Assembly (NCBI GenBank): GCA_963575745.1
Contig: CAUYUJ010019370.1
Coordinates: forward strand, 42,001 to 106,000
Source: Prorocentrum cordatum
Lineage: Eukaryota > Sar > Dinophyceae > Prorocentrales > Prorocentraceae
Direction: 5' to 3'
Length of the DNA stretch: 64,000 nucleotides
In this document: in pieces, positions 63,571 to 64,000 of the stretch
Layout: each line of letters begins with the position of its first letter
Numbering within the stretch: the stretch's first letter is position 1
Program-made: the position numbers and the translations under genes
The notes under the pieces: model-generated
Database searches by the model: none
What the model was told of the DNA's origin: nothing
What the model saw: only the letters and a program-made list of their open reading frames with translations

Positions 63571-64000
63571 ATACACTTACACTTACACTTACACTTGCAC
63601 TTACATGCGCAATTCCACTAAAAATTACATGTGCACTTACACGTACACTTATACTTACCATTACACAGTTACATTTACATTTACACTTACTCTTACATTT
63701 ACACTTACACTTACACTTACAGTTACACTTACGCTTACGCTTACGCTTACACTGTCACTTACACTTACATTTACACTTACACTGACACTGACACTTTCAC
63801 TTAAACTTACACTTACACTTACATGTACACTTACACTTACACTTACATTTACATGTTCATTCACATTTCCTTTTGCACTTGCACTTGTACTTGCACTTGC
63901 ATCTGGTCTTGCACTTGCACTTGCACTTGCACTTACGTTTACGCTTACACATACGCACATACACACATACACACATACACACATACACACATACACAGAC
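63571..64000 (+). repeat. (ACTTAC)n hexanucleotide tract, window end
   Basis: Hexamer ACTTAC with TTTACA, GCTTAC, ACTGAC and ACTTGC variants, turning to (ACACAT)n from about 63950 to the window end, where it is truncated. Confidence 0.95.

Noticed and set aside
63571-64000. Telomeric repeat
   Set aside because: The unit is ACTTAC, not a TTAGGG/TTTAGGG-type repeat, and it degenerates into ACACAT.

Overview
The window looks like nuclear DNA of a photosynthetic dinoflagellate. The best evidence is at 50323-50393, where two full-length and two truncated copies resembling the 22-nt dinoflagellate spliced leader lie head to tail just upstream of a degenerate PPR-like gene. That arrangement is expected for a trans-spliced mRNA copied back into the genome. 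Other support: a light-harvesting (acpPC-type) polyprotein junction fragment at 52110-52510, an SDR gene whose introns appear to use GC-AG ends, very high GC3 in the credible exons, and a landscape that is mostly microsatellite, minisatellite and decayed transposon.

Layout. 1-1.4 kb: two copies of a TA-flanked MITE beside a possible minus-strand exon. 1.7-2.8 kb: (GAT)n/(GAG)n tract, then a possible gene 3' end. 5.3-8.7 kb: four exons of a short-chain dehydrogenase/reductase, whose N-terminal Rossmann part was not found. 8.8-11.2 kb: a foldback MITE and weak hypothetical frames. 11.5-15.7 kb: two arrays of a ~427-bp tandem repeat ending in the same hairpin. 16.7-18.4 kb: AGCGTCGATT minisatellite and large (ACAT)n/(CAGA)n tracts. 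19.4-22.7 kb: a decayed non-LTR retrotransposon with RT, RNase H and a C-terminal CxxC finger. 23-28.3 kb: acidic-codon and (GAT)n tracts, a second foldback MITE and a hypothetical frame. 28.3-33 kb: a possible exon, dispersed repeats, a third MITE copy. 34-36.2 kb: C-rich minisatellites and a 614-bp TIR element inserted in a (GAT)n tract. 37.3-38.6 kb: a hypothetical gene in two adjoining frames. 39.0-39.5 kb: a retrotransposon endonuclease fragment. 40-50 kb: dispersed and tandem repeats and GTC/GCC tracts. 50.3-54.1 kb: the retroposed PPR/LHC chimera. 54.5-62.7 kb: several tandem repeat families. 62.7-64 kb: a possible exon and an (ACTTAC)n tract.

The genes do not form an operon or pathway. 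The SDR locus and the 37.3-38.6 kb locus are the most gene-like. The photosynthesis and PPR sequences look like retroposed debris. No rRNA, tRNA, CRISPR array, replication origin or prokaryote-style promoter was recognised. Family assignments come from reading translated motifs by eye and exon edges are inferred; no database search was run.
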